DNA from: Galeopsis tetrahit
Lineage: Eukaryota; Streptophyta; Magnoliopsida; Lamiales; Lamiaceae
Direction: 5' to 3'
Length of the DNA stretch: 64,000 nt
NCBI GenBank assembly: GCA_963675135.1
Contig: OY776132.1
Span: 7,936,001-8,000,000 of the forward strand
The position numbers were made by a program, and so were the translations under genes. Below, piece after piece: positions 1-9,467 of the stretch. Below the pieces are notes generated by a model that was not told where the DNA came from, searched no databases, and was given only the letters and a program-made list of their open reading frames with translations. Positions within the stretch are counted from its first letter, which is position 1. The number at the start of each line of letters is the position of its first letter.

Positions 1-504
1 AATACATCCCTTCAAATTTTCGATCAGCTTATATTTAAAACTTATTCAACAAACACCATTTTTTTATTGCTCTCTCCCAATGAAATCAACTCGTGCTTAC
101 TGTACTATGATAGACGTTGTACGCTTAAGGTAATTTATTTTAGTGTTGAAAAAATACGAACAAAGTGTTAGTGCAAATTGCATCCTTTTTTTTTTTTTTA
201 CAACTTCCTCAATCTCAACCGGCTCATCCAGTACCTCAATCGAATCCTTAAGCACATAAGGGTGCTCTTCTATTTTGATTAGGTCAAGCTCTACAAAAAA
301 ATTACTCTCTTCATAACTCTATGAAAAACAGTCAATACAACAACTCCATTTTTTTGGTTTGGCCTATTTCAGTTTTTTTCTTTCTTTTTTTAATTTTTTC
401 GCTCATTTTTTGTTTATTTTTCCTCATTTTTTTAAGAAAATAAACTGCTACATTAGAGATGAGATGAGATTTTAGTGTGAAAAAATGGGTTAAAATTGAG
501 TTAT
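1..504. other. AT-rich intergenic DNA, no gene seen
   Basis: No open frame with recognisable protein similarity and no clear repeat boundary. There are several T and A homopolymer runs. Confidence 0.5.
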
Positions 505-544
505 TTATAAATGAATATTAAAAATAAAAAAGGAGCAAAACCGC

Positions 545-730
545 CTATTTGGCTGATTTAACCGTTGAACATCCGGTTTAACCCAAACCGTCGATTTCGA
601 TTTTGAATTTTTGGAACTGAAATCGAACCTTAATTTTAAAGTTACGATTCGGTTTTCAAACCGAAAACCGACGGTTCGGCAAACCAACCGGTTTGAATGG
701 TTCGTCCGATTACGGTTTTACGCATGTCTA
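545..730. repeat. CGGTT-rich remnant resembling a hAT element end
   Basis: The stretch is full of CGGTT and AACCG words in both orientations. It resembles the subterminal repeats of the intact hAT element at 6988-7969. No complete terminal repeat pair or target duplication could be found, so it is read as a decayed or partial copy. The short open frames across it have no protein character. Confidence 0.45.
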
Positions 731-743
731 CTTGACACACGAT

Positions 744-1048
744 TGGAAGTGGAAATAGGCCAGGCCAGTCTTTACATGAAAAGGTTTGACCCGACCTTTT
801 AAGTAAACAGGTTAGGTCTACGAATCTTTTAAAAACCTATTTAAAATTTGTTCAATACGAAAATTTAAAAATGCAGTTCAATATTTAAAATTACAAATAA
901 ATTAACGATCTAAATAAATGCATTATACAATAATAAATTCAAATAAAAATATAAAATTAATATCTCAAATACTAAAACAAATTTAATTAGTTATATTTTA
1001 CTATTAATGTTAATATTATATTTCAATGATTTTATTATTAAATATTTA

Positions 1049-1090
<42 letters not shown>

Positions 1091-1236
1091 CATCATTTTA
1101 AATATACCGGTCTATTAATTAAGCTTTATAAGGTTTTATATAAAGTCTAAGTCCGATTTATTTAACTAAATAGGTCAAACCCCTTCATAGGTCAGATCGT
1201 AGACACCTGTTGGTGGCCTGGCTACTTCCACCCTTA
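744..1236. mobile_element. hAT-type MITE downstream of the UGT gene
   Basis: The left end (744-766, tggaagtggaaataggccag...) is the inverse of the right end (about 1214-1236, ...ggcctggctacttccaccct). Eight-base direct repeats flank it, cacacgat at 736-743 and cgcacgat at 1237-1244, one mismatch. An 8-bp duplication and GGTGGAAG-type termini fit the hAT superfamily. The interior is AT-rich with an (AT)n tract near 1053-1086 and has no coding capacity, so it is non-autonomous. It ends about 75 bp beyond the UGT stop codon and may contribute to that gene's 3' region. Confidence 0.7.
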
Positions 1237-1312
1237 CGCACGATGAATTCTAAAAATCAATCTTAAATCCACAATTTATTTCCTTATTAATACAAACAAT
1301 GGTGTAATTAAA

Positions 1313-2707
1313 TTAACTAAATATCCAGAACTCGACTAGCTTTCCCAGAGCACCAACGGAAGAGCCACCTTCCGCCATGGCAGCTTTAGCTTCCAAGCTC
1401 TTCTCTTCAACCACTTTCCTAATCTCCTCCCCATTATCCATCAACTCCCTCACCCGCTCCTCCACCTCCGCCGCCCCCACGAACCCATCCTCCCCCGCCA
1501 CAATCCTCAACGCCACCTTCATCTCCTCCACCAACACATTTCTATTAAAATGCTGCTCCGCGTACAGAGGCCACGCCACCATCGGCACGGCTGCACACAC
1601 CGCTTCCAGAACCGAGTTCCACCCGCAGTGAGTCACGAACCCGCCCACTGACTCGTGATTCAGCACCTCAACCTGTGGGGCCCACGTCTTCACCACGAGT
1701 CCCCTGTCTTTTGTCCTGTCCACAAACCCGGACGGGAGAATCGCCTCCAGGTCTGGCTCCGGCGGCTTCAAAAACCGCTTGCTCTTGTCCTCCGACGGCG
1801 GCGACCGGACCACCCACAAAAACCGGTGCCCACTCTTTTCCAGTCCTTCCGCTATTTCCTTCAATTGGGGTTCTGAAAACAGACCCAAACTTCCAAAACA
1901 CAAGAAGACAACACTCTTACTTGGTTGTTCGTCCAGCCACTCTATACAATCGAGCTCGCGCCCACCCTCCGTAGCCAAGAGCGGCCCGACGCAGAAAACC
2001 GGGGGCGTATGTCCCCCAGGGTTGCATTTTCCTTCACGTATAGCTTTAAGCGGTTTAGTTTCCAAGCTGTCGAAAGTGTTGACAAGAATTCCGGCTGAAT
2101 TAGGCAAATTGTGGGAGAAATCCAGGAAGTCCCGGTAATCGGTGGACGTCCGGTCGAGCATTGGCCGGACCATGTCGGAAGCCGGAAATGGAGGAAGCCC
2201 CGGAACATGTAAAACAGAGTTCATATCCTTGAAGCTTTTGGTAGTATTTTTGTCTAAAATTGGGAAATAAAGTTGAAGAGCAAGAAAAGCAGCTCCGGAA
2301 GTGATGAAATAGTACGCCGGAATATTGAATTCGGCGGCGATAGGTAGAGATGAGGTGCAGAAGAAGTCGATGATGAAGGCGGAGATGGTGGCGGAGCGAG
2401 TGATGGTCTCGAGGGCGCGACGGACGTCGGGGTTGCTGCGGCGGAGGATTTCGAAAATGACGGCTTCCATTGAGGGGAAAGTGTCGTGGTCTAGGTGGAT
2501 TTGGGGCAAGTGATGGAAGGTGATGGAAGGTACGGTGGCGGAGATGTGGCGGATGTAGTCGGAGGTGGAGCCGGTGTTGAAAGACGGAGGCGCCGTGAGG
2601 ATGGTGATTGTGAGAGATGGGTGGTGGCGGAGGATGAATTTTCCGAGCTCCACCATGGAAATCAGATGCCCCATTCCCGGAGATGGATATAGAACTATGG
2701 TTTCCAT
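1313..2707 (-). CDS. UGT88-family UDP-glycosyltransferase (flavonoid/phenolic glycosyltransferase)
   Basis: Intronless 464-residue family 1 glycosyltransferase, the usual length. By family knowledge it moves a sugar from a UDP-sugar to the hydroxyl of a flavonoid or related phenolic in the cytosol. The N-terminal acceptor domain carries catalytic His14 in GMGH and its partner Asp114 in FIID. The C-terminal donor domain holds the 44-residue PSPG box from Trp342 to Gln385, containing HCGWNS. The start gives the typical METIVLYPSPGMGH beginning. Overall it resembles UGT88 enzymes, including the UGT88D group of Lamiales. In UGT88D flavonoid 7-O-glucuronosyltransferases the Trp of HCGW is reported to be Arg. 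Here it is Trp363, so UDP-glucose is the more likely donor. The acceptor cannot be read from sequence. An (AT)n tract lies 32-50 bp upstream of the ATG and a Stowaway MITE about 205 bp upstream. The gene looks intact. Confidence 0.93.
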   Translation of the reverse strand: METIVLYPSPGMGHLISMVELGKFILRHHPSLTITILTAPPSFNTGSTSDYIRHISATVPSITFHHLPQIHLDHDTFPSMEAVIFEILRRSNPDVRRALETITRSATISAFIIDFFCTSSLPIAAEFNIPAYYFITSGAAFLALQLYFPILDKNTTKSFKDMNSVLHVPGLPPFPASDMVRPMLDRTSTDYRDFLDFSHNLPNSAGILVNTFDSLETKPLKAIREGKCNPGGHTPPVFCVGPLLATEGGRELDCIEWLDEQPSKSVVFLCFGSLGLFSEPQLKEIAEGLEKSGHRFLWVVRSPPSEDKSKRFLKPPEPDLEAILPSGFVDRTKDRGLVVKTWAPQVEVLNHESVGGFVTHCGWNSVLEAVCAAVPMVAWPLYAEQHFNRNVLVEEMKVALRIVAGEDGFVGAAEVEERVRELMDNGEEIRKVVEEKSLEAKAAMAEGGSSVGALGKLVEFWIFS

Positions 2708-2911
2708 TTCTCTCTTTACGGCTTATCACTTGGAAGATAATATATATATATATATTTGAAAGTTTACAACTTTTTTCTCACCGAAATTAAGAAATATATC
2801 ATTCTTTCGTTCACGTCAAAACTATGGAATAGCTAAATGTATGTGATTGAAACTTTTATGGTGACGGATGAAAAATAAAAATTGATTAACTTTCATTGGA
2901 ACGGAAAGTGA
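2708..2911 (-). promoter_or_regulatory. Proximal promoter/leader region of the UGT gene
   Basis: This is the interval between the UGT start codon and the Stowaway MITE. It contains an alternating TA tract at about 2739-2754, only some 35-45 bp from the ATG. That is close for a TATA box, so it may be a leader microsatellite rather than the core promoter. No other element is assigned. Confidence 0.35.
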
Positions 2912-3177
2912 CTCCCCTGTCCCACAATTGTTTGCACTATTTTTTTATTCGTCCGTCGGGCACAATTGTTTGCACTTCCGTAAACTTTTTCATAAACTCC
3001 ACCCTCACAAAATTCACATATTTACACAAAATGTCATTACTTTTACACTTATTTCAATCACTCACTTTATTTTATTCATATAAGTTTACAACACTACACT
3101 CAACACTCCACTCATTACACATTTTTCTTAATAAGTGTGCCCAAAAAGTGGTGCAAACACTTTCGGGACGAAGGGAG
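2912..3177. mobile_element. Stowaway-like MITE in the UGT upstream region
   Basis: The left end reads ctcccctgtcccacaattg. The right end inverted reads ctcccttcgtcccgaaagtg. Both match the CTCCCTCCGTCCC-type Stowaway (Tc1/mariner) terminus. A TA follows the right end (3178-3179); the left TA appears mutated. The word cacaattgtttgcact occurs twice near the left end. The small open frames inside are not genes. Confidence 0.7.
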
Positions 3178-3605
3178 TAGTAAATTTAAGTCTAAACTTT
3201 AGTATATTCTCGGGATTCTCTTTATACCCAAATATGTGTGCGTTTTTTTCTTTTCCCGTGGGTCTAAATGTTTCTTTTTGTCTTTTAGATTTTAATTTAT
3301 GTTCCTTGTTTATTATTCTGTTCATTTATGTTCATGCAATTCTTTGTGAGGAAATTTCGTATTATTGCAACATGTTAAATTTGAGGGAGCAACAAATTTA
3401 TAATGATTTTTGTGGTGTAATTTCAATGGTTAGCACTTTTTTTCGATTTTACGTCAATTTGCTTAGTTTGAGAACTTTATTTTTATTTTGCCAGAGGAAT
3501 TAGTTTCGGTTGATTTTTTTTTTTTTTTATGAATACATGCCCAAAATAAAAGTACTCCGTATTAAATTATAAATCAAATTTGAGTTTTGATGAAGATTTT
3601 TTTCT

Positions 3606-3701
3606 TTTTTTTGATCGGGCAAAAAGGCCTTTATTGCAAGCAACATTTGGCACAAGATGTACCTTACATGGTGTACAGTAAGGCTTGTTTCATGACTTTT
3701 A
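3606..3701 (-). mobile_element. Short 5'-truncated LINE tail
   Basis: An insert of about 96 bp begins on the plus strand with a T run followed by gatcgggcaaaaaggcc. On the minus strand this is a LINE-like 3' end (ggcctttttgcc...) plus poly(A). It lies between direct repeats atgaagatttttttct (3590-3605) and atgaagatatttttct (3702-3717), one mismatch. The end resembles the 3' end of the L1 element at 30917. Confidence 0.6.
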
Positions 3702-3717
3702 ATGAAGATATTTTTCT

Positions 3718-4400
3718 TGATATCGAAATTTTGAAAGAAGCCAAATTGATTTAGAACACGAAAATATAGTACAAAAAGGGGGATGATTCTAAAATGTGCA
3801 GATGTGCATGTGCTAGTGGTTATTAATTAGGGGCCCTCCCGCTGAAAACTTACACCAATCAAGGGAAGTTGCGCTTTATTTCAAAATGTTGTTAATTATT
3901 ACTCTAATTTAAAATTCTCTCAATTTTAATTAAAAAGATATGAACTTAAATTTAAATATTTAAAATCCATTCATTTACTTTTTAATATCAAATTGAATGA
4001 ATTTGGGGAATATATATCATGGTTTCTGTATGAAGGTACAAATCACAATTCATTTTTAGTAATTTTAAAAACTAATTTCTACTGTAAATTATAATATCAG
4101 ATATATAATTTCAAGAATTTAAAATATGATGAATTATAAACAAAAAAGTGAAATGATTTTAAACTTGGATAATTTCGTGTACGTTAATTATGAAATCGGC
4201 AATTATATAGTGCGACTGTAGAGAGAAACTGATGGCGAATTGGAAGCAGAGGTGACAGCTGTTAGTAGTGTAAAATCGATATCATGCAAAGGAAAGAAAT
4301 ATCTCAATTTGAAGAAACAAAATAGGACGATGATAGACAATAAAAGGTAGTACGCTGAGAGTTACAATATACAAGATGAATTGAAGTAAAAAAAAAGTAA
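3718..4400. other. AT-rich intergenic DNA, nothing recognised
   Basis: No coding frame, inverted-repeat element or RNA gene was seen between the LINE tail and the Copia element. Confidence 0.5.
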
Positions 4401-4405
4401 ATTAC

Positions 4406-5702
4406 TGTTGGGATATGAATCCTGAAATAAGTCCTAGTTGATGATTAAAAGATAAGATGAAGTTTTGATAAGCCAAAAGTAGTTTGAATTTTTCTAAGTA
4501 TTGACTGATCTAGTCTAGTTAAGAGGAGTCATCTTGAACAGACCAGTAGAGTTCACATTTGACAGACAAGTATTGTTCAAAGTTTAAAAGATAAGTACGA
4601 TTTATAAGTACTTCATATTTGGTTATATGAACTGTATAGATTGTTATTGAGCTATAATAATCATTGTATAGAGCTCATAATTTTCTTATGTAATAGATAG
4701 ATTCATTGTATAGATTTCTAAGTTGACTAAGCTGAGTTATAAAGCTTAAAGAAATGTAATAGTCTTGTTAGATTTAGAATAGTCTATTGTTGAAGATCGC
4801 ACAGTACAAGAAGACCAGACTAGACAAGAAGAATGAAGTCTACTACTCAAGACAAGTGGTCTACAAGACTCAACGAGACAAGATAACTTGAAGTAAAGAT
4901 GAAGCGCGTATAAAGATAAGATTATAAGAGTTAGTTAGAAATAACTAATTAACTGAAACGCGTGGATGGATAAGAAGATGCCGTTACAAGTTAGTTTTCA
5001 AGAAGAGTTGGTTACAACTAACTAAGTTCTTGATTTCAGAAGTTTATAAATGCTTCATGGTGTTCATCGATTCAAGACTACTGAATACTGAACTACTGCA
5101 CTACTGCACTACTGAATACTGATAAGCTACATACTGAAGAAATACTGAAGCAAGTTACTCTCAGAGTTGAAGTTCAGAAAGCAAGTCCAGAAGACAAGTG
5201 AAGAAACCAGAAGACTGCTACTGAATAAGTTTTTAGTTTCTGTTTGTTATTTTTCAAGTTGCTAGATACTTGTTAAATTTCTAGTAAGATCGTAGACATA
5301 TCTGGTGGTATAGTCTTAGAAGATCTAAGTCTTTTTCTTGGGACTCAAAAGAACAAGAACTCACACACTTTGTACTCGATTGGAAGAGTTAGTGGAAACA
5401 TCACAACTGGGTTGTGAGAATGGACGTAGACAAGTTGTCGAACCACTATAAATTGTTTGTGTTGATTACTTTACTGTTTTGTTTAATTGTTTACACACAT
5501 AACTGAACAAGACAAGTTGAGTATAGAACAGAGTTCTCGAATTTAGAAGATTGAGTATAAACTTTAATTGGGTTCATTATTAATTTCTGTATTCCGCATA
5601 TTGTAATTCTAATATATCGAAAGATTTTAGAAAAGTCTATTCACCCCCCTCTAGACATTTTCTTTAGCTTCCCTCGATATTAACTCATCTTCGGGACCTA
5701 CA
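4406..5702 (+). repeat. 5' LTR of the Copia element
   Basis: Starts tgttgggatatgaatcctg and ends cgggacctaca. A TATA box (tataaa, 5045-5050) is a plausible U3 core promoter. Downstream of it is a run of actactg/atactga near-repeats with one more 10-base unit than in the 3' LTR. Confidence 0.93.
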
Positions 5703-5704
5703 AG

Positions 5705-5716
5705 TGGTATCAGAGC
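5705..5716 (+). other. Primer binding site (initiator tRNA-Met)
   Basis: tggtatcagagc lies two bases after the 5' LTR. It is the standard primer binding site complementary to the 3' end of plant initiator tRNA-Met, where minus-strand cDNA synthesis starts. Confidence 0.9.
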
Positions 5717-5900
5717 AGTAGTTTACGAACTGCTGTTTCTTGATAACCGACTTAAGACTTAGGGTGAAGTCTTGGTCCGTGTTTGTATTTGCTTACGTGT
5801 GCTTGATCAACATTCTTGTTATATCTGTTTCTTGTTCCCTGTTCTTGATCTATCTGCTTCTTGATCATATAACTGGTTAGCACTAATCTACTTGCTTAAC

Positions 5901-6987
5901 ATGTCTCTTGAAATAAGTGCTAATAAGTTGCCCAAGTTCAAGGTCCAGGACTACGACTACTGGAAGCTGCGAATGGAAGCGATTTTCAGCTCCACGCACG
6001 ATCTAATGATCTCTGTTGTGACCGAGGGTCCGATCGTGACAATGGTCCCAAATACTGCAAATCTTGACAAAGACAAACCAATTGGCACCCTCGTCAAGAA
6101 ACCAAGGTCTGATCTAACCTCAGAAGAAATGCGTCAAAATAATTTGGATAGTTTGGCAAAGAATTACATCCTACACACTCTTCCTAACGAGTATCTAGGA
6201 AAAGTGTTAAAATGTAAAACTGCGAAAGAGATGTGGGACAGATTAGCTATCATTTGTGAAGGGACATCCCTGATCAAAGAGAGCAAATTATCCACTGTTG
6301 TCCAAAGATTTGAATCATTTCGGATGAAAGCTGGTGAAACTATCGACCAGCTGGATACTCGTTTTACTAAGATTATGAATGATCTTGAAGTCCTTGGTAA
6401 AACCTATACTCCTCGTGAAATCAATCTTAGGATTCTTAAGAGCTTAGATCCTCGATGGAAAATGGTAAAGATGCTTGTTAAGAATACCCAAGACATAGAC
6501 AAGTGGAGTGCAGAGACCATGTTTCAAACTCTTAAAGCCCATGAGTTTGATTTAGACGAAGATGAACCCGTAGTCAGTAGTGACAGAGAACATACTGTGT
6601 CTAAGAACGTTGCCTTTAAGTCTAGTTCGTCTAAGTCCACTAAGGTAGACAGGTCTAAGTCTAAAACTAAGTCTGCCTCTGTAAAAGACGAGTTAGATAC
6701 TGATCTTAGTCTGAAGGATCAGGTGAGCCTCATGGTTAGAAAGTTTGATAGGCTGAATAAACGTTTCGGAAGATACAAGAAGTTCTATAGGGATCATAGA
6801 GCGTCTACTTCTAAGAACTCGTCTGAGACCAGACGAGACCGAAACTCATCCGAAAGGAGAGACGAAGTCTCAAAAGGTAATAGGCGAGATAGAGAGTCTA
6901 ACGATAGGAAGATTCAGCGTTCTGATAGACGTGATAAGCGTAGGGATAAATCTCCTATTAAAAAGGCTACTAATGATCTCTTGTGCT
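5901..6987 (+). pseudogene. gag: Copia gag, N-terminal part (UBN2-type), interrupted
   Basis: Capsid part of gag, beginning with an ATG at 5901 (MSLEISANKLPKFK) after a leader of about 200 bases. It has the copia-type gag/UBN2 region, for example MWDRLAIICEG, FRMKAGETIDQLDTRFTKIM and ILKSLDPRWKMV. A Lys/Arg/Ser-rich basic tail follows. The frame is cut at 6987 by the hAT insertion and would otherwise run straight into a zinc knuckle at 7978. Insert plus duplicated target is 990 bases, a multiple of three, so both halves are in the same frame. Confidence 0.88.
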
Positions 6988-7969
6988 TAGGGGTGAGCAT
7001 TATTCGGTTTTAAACCGAAAACCGAACCGAACCGAAATATGAGTTCGGTTCGGTTTTCGGTTTCACATTTTATAAAATCCAGTTTTCGGTTTCGGTTCCG
7101 GTTATAACCGAATTTAATTCGGTTACCCGAAACCGACCGAATAAGGCCCATTATATATAAACTTAAGCCCTAATTAATTCTTCACACTTCAGTCCCCAAA
7201 ATCGAAACCCTAAGTCCAGCCCCCAAAATCGCCTAACCTACCCAATTCCCCAAATTCCAATCCTCCCCAACTTCCGCCGCTGACCGGCCACCTCCGCGGC
7301 TCCGCCCCTCCTCTCCGGCCGCCCTCCTCTCCATCTTCCCCAGTCCTCAACGCCACCAAATCTGCGACTGCAAGTTCGACTCTCAGCGTCCAGCGATCGC
7401 GACCCTCAGGCTGACCCCACGGCACCGGCGACACCAGCGATCGCGACTGTAACTCTGCAAGTGCCTGAACCCACGGCGCCGGCGACACTAGCGATCGCGA
7501 CTCTCAGCCCACCGGCCACCTCACGACTTCCAGTCTCTCACGCCTTCGACCCTCAGTCTTCACGAGTCACGATTTTCAGTCTCTCAAGGTGAGATTCTTA
7601 ATTTAATATTAATATATACTAAGCTTTTCATAAGTAATTGTGGACAGAATACTAATTTTTAGCAGTGTATTTTGCATAAGTAATTTTGCTTGCATAAGTA
7701 ATTTTGCAAAATTGTGGACAGTACTCATTTTTTGATTCACAACAGTATTTTGCACATTTTTGCAGCAGTGTATTTTTTTCCCAGTTTTTTCGGTTCATAT
7801 TTCGGTTTTTCGGTTATAGCCGAAACCGAACCGAATATTTCGGTTCGGTTAATTTCGGTTTTGCGTGAGTTCGGTCCGGTTTCGGTTATTTTTAATACGA
7901 TTTCGGTTATAGTTCGGTTACCCTAATTCGGTTCGGTTCGGTTACCGAACCGACCGATGCACACCCCTA
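6988..7969. mobile_element. Non-autonomous hAT element inserted in Copia gag
   Basis: It starts taggggtg (6988-6995) and ends caccccta (7962-7969). Perfect 8-bp target duplications cttgtgct flank it at 6980-6987 and 7970-7977. Both ends are packed with CGGTT/AACCG subterminal repeats, the typical binding-site pattern of hAT transposases. The interior at about 7170-7590 is GC-rich, unlike its surroundings. It ends in a good splice donor (tctcaag|gtgaga, about 7587), which resembles the untranslated first exon of an autonomous hAT gene. No transposase frame remains. The open frame opposite 7210-7488 lacks protein similarity. Confidence 0.9.
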
Positions 7970-7977
7970 CTTGTGCT

Positions 7978-9404
7978 ATAACTGTCAAAAGCCAGGTCAC
8001 TACATTTATGAATGTCCAGACCTGAGCACTGACGATAGAGAATAACGGAAAGCTCGAAGGGAAAGAAGATACAACCGTGGCAAGAAGGCAATGATGGCCA
8101 ATGATGACTCTGATTCGGATTCAGACGAGTTGCCATCGTCCTTATCTAGCTACCCATCTGATCAAGACCACGACGAAGCATTCATAGTAGATGATGGCCT
8201 ATGCTGCATGGCTAAAATCGACCAAGAGGTATCATCTGCTACTTCTTTTCAATCTTGTGATGATTCTGATACTGATGAAAGTGACACTGCTAGTAGTGAA
8301 GTAGAAAGTAGTCTTCATCACTCTACTAGTGCTATTGAAGACGACCTTCTACTTGCTAACCAAGCATTCATCGAAGTCAGTGATGAGAACATTGCGTTAA
8401 AACAAGAAATCATTGATCTTAAGGAAGCTCAGTCAAAAGTAGATCCTAATGTAACAGTCCTAAATGAACGCTTGACTGGAGAGTTGAGACAACTCAAAGA
8501 AAAGTGTGCATTGACAGACAGGTTATATCAAGACCTACTTAAGACACATGCAACTGAGAAAAATGAATTCAATGTTTTAAAGAGCAAGTGCAATAGACTT
8601 GAAGAACGTAATAAGTTCTTAGAGACCGAGGTTGTCGCATTAGATCTCAAGCTTACTGACCTGGTTAACTCTTCAAAGATTAACCTTGAACTGTCAGATA
8701 GGTATAGAGATCCAGGTGACAAGACAGGTATAGGTGCTGAGTCATCTAGCTCGTCTACTCGAGTCATTAAGAACCCTACTACTACTAACGCAAGACTTTT
8801 GCCAAATGATAAAGGAAAAGGACCAATGATATACGATATTGGTACTCCATCTAAAGGTACTGTACCTAAACAAGCTCGAGTTAACATTCCAATTACCAAG
8901 GGAGGTAAAAAGAATGGTAACAACAAGCCTATTCCACCTAGAACTAATCTTCAAAGGACCACCAATCGTGGACGACCCAATCAGGTCAGATACGAGGACT
9001 GGTATCCTGAGGAGACGAGTACTAGACAGGTACAGACTAGACGACAAGAGCCTAGACCTCCTTTCATTAGGCAGTCTCAGCTCTACTCGTCTAGACCTAG
9101 ACAGGTAGCTCCAAAATATCGTACACAAGCTGTCCTATATCCTCCACCTTTGTCATATGATATTATTAGTGAGGAAAGACCCAAACGCGTCTATAAACCG
9201 TATGGACCTAATGCATACAAGCCCTACTCTAACTATCATAGACCAGTGCCTGCTCAAGTAGAGATCAAGTCGAAAGGCTATCTCAAACGAGTAGACCCGA
9301 ACTCGAATGATAGGCCAGATAAGGACAACAAGGTCTTATTTTGTAACAAGTATGGGCGAAAAATTAAGAGATCGAACTTGTTCAAGACTCCAATGTATAT
9401 TTAG
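7978..9404 (+). pseudogene. Copia gag zinc knuckle and gag-pol coiled-coil linker
   Basis: Downstream half of gag. A CCHC zinc knuckle (CX2CX4HX4C) begins at the hAT junction; its first Cys lies just left of the insertion. The TAA at 8043-8045 breaks the frame a few codons later. Then comes an acidic Ser/Asp-rich segment (from 8091), a heptad-like coiled coil (about 8340-8700, for example VSDENIALKQEIIDLKEAQ), and a basic, Pro/Arg-rich stretch. A TAG at 9402-9404 ends the frame. A long coiled-coil linker here is characteristic of SIRE-type elements. Several frame lesions lie between 9405 and 9500. Confidence 0.8.
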
Positions 9405-9467
9405 ATTCCTCTGAACTCGACTAACCCCCAAGGACCCCAATAAACAAATGCGTACCTAAATTATTGA

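Noticed and set aside
1377..2729. Several overlapping open frames on both strands across the UGT gene
   Set aside because: They are shadows of a GC-rich coding region; only the 464-residue minus-strand frame has family motifs.
7210..7488. 92-residue minus-strand frame inside the hAT element
   Set aside because: It arises from GC-rich repetitive sequence, has no domain and lies opposite the exon-like block.
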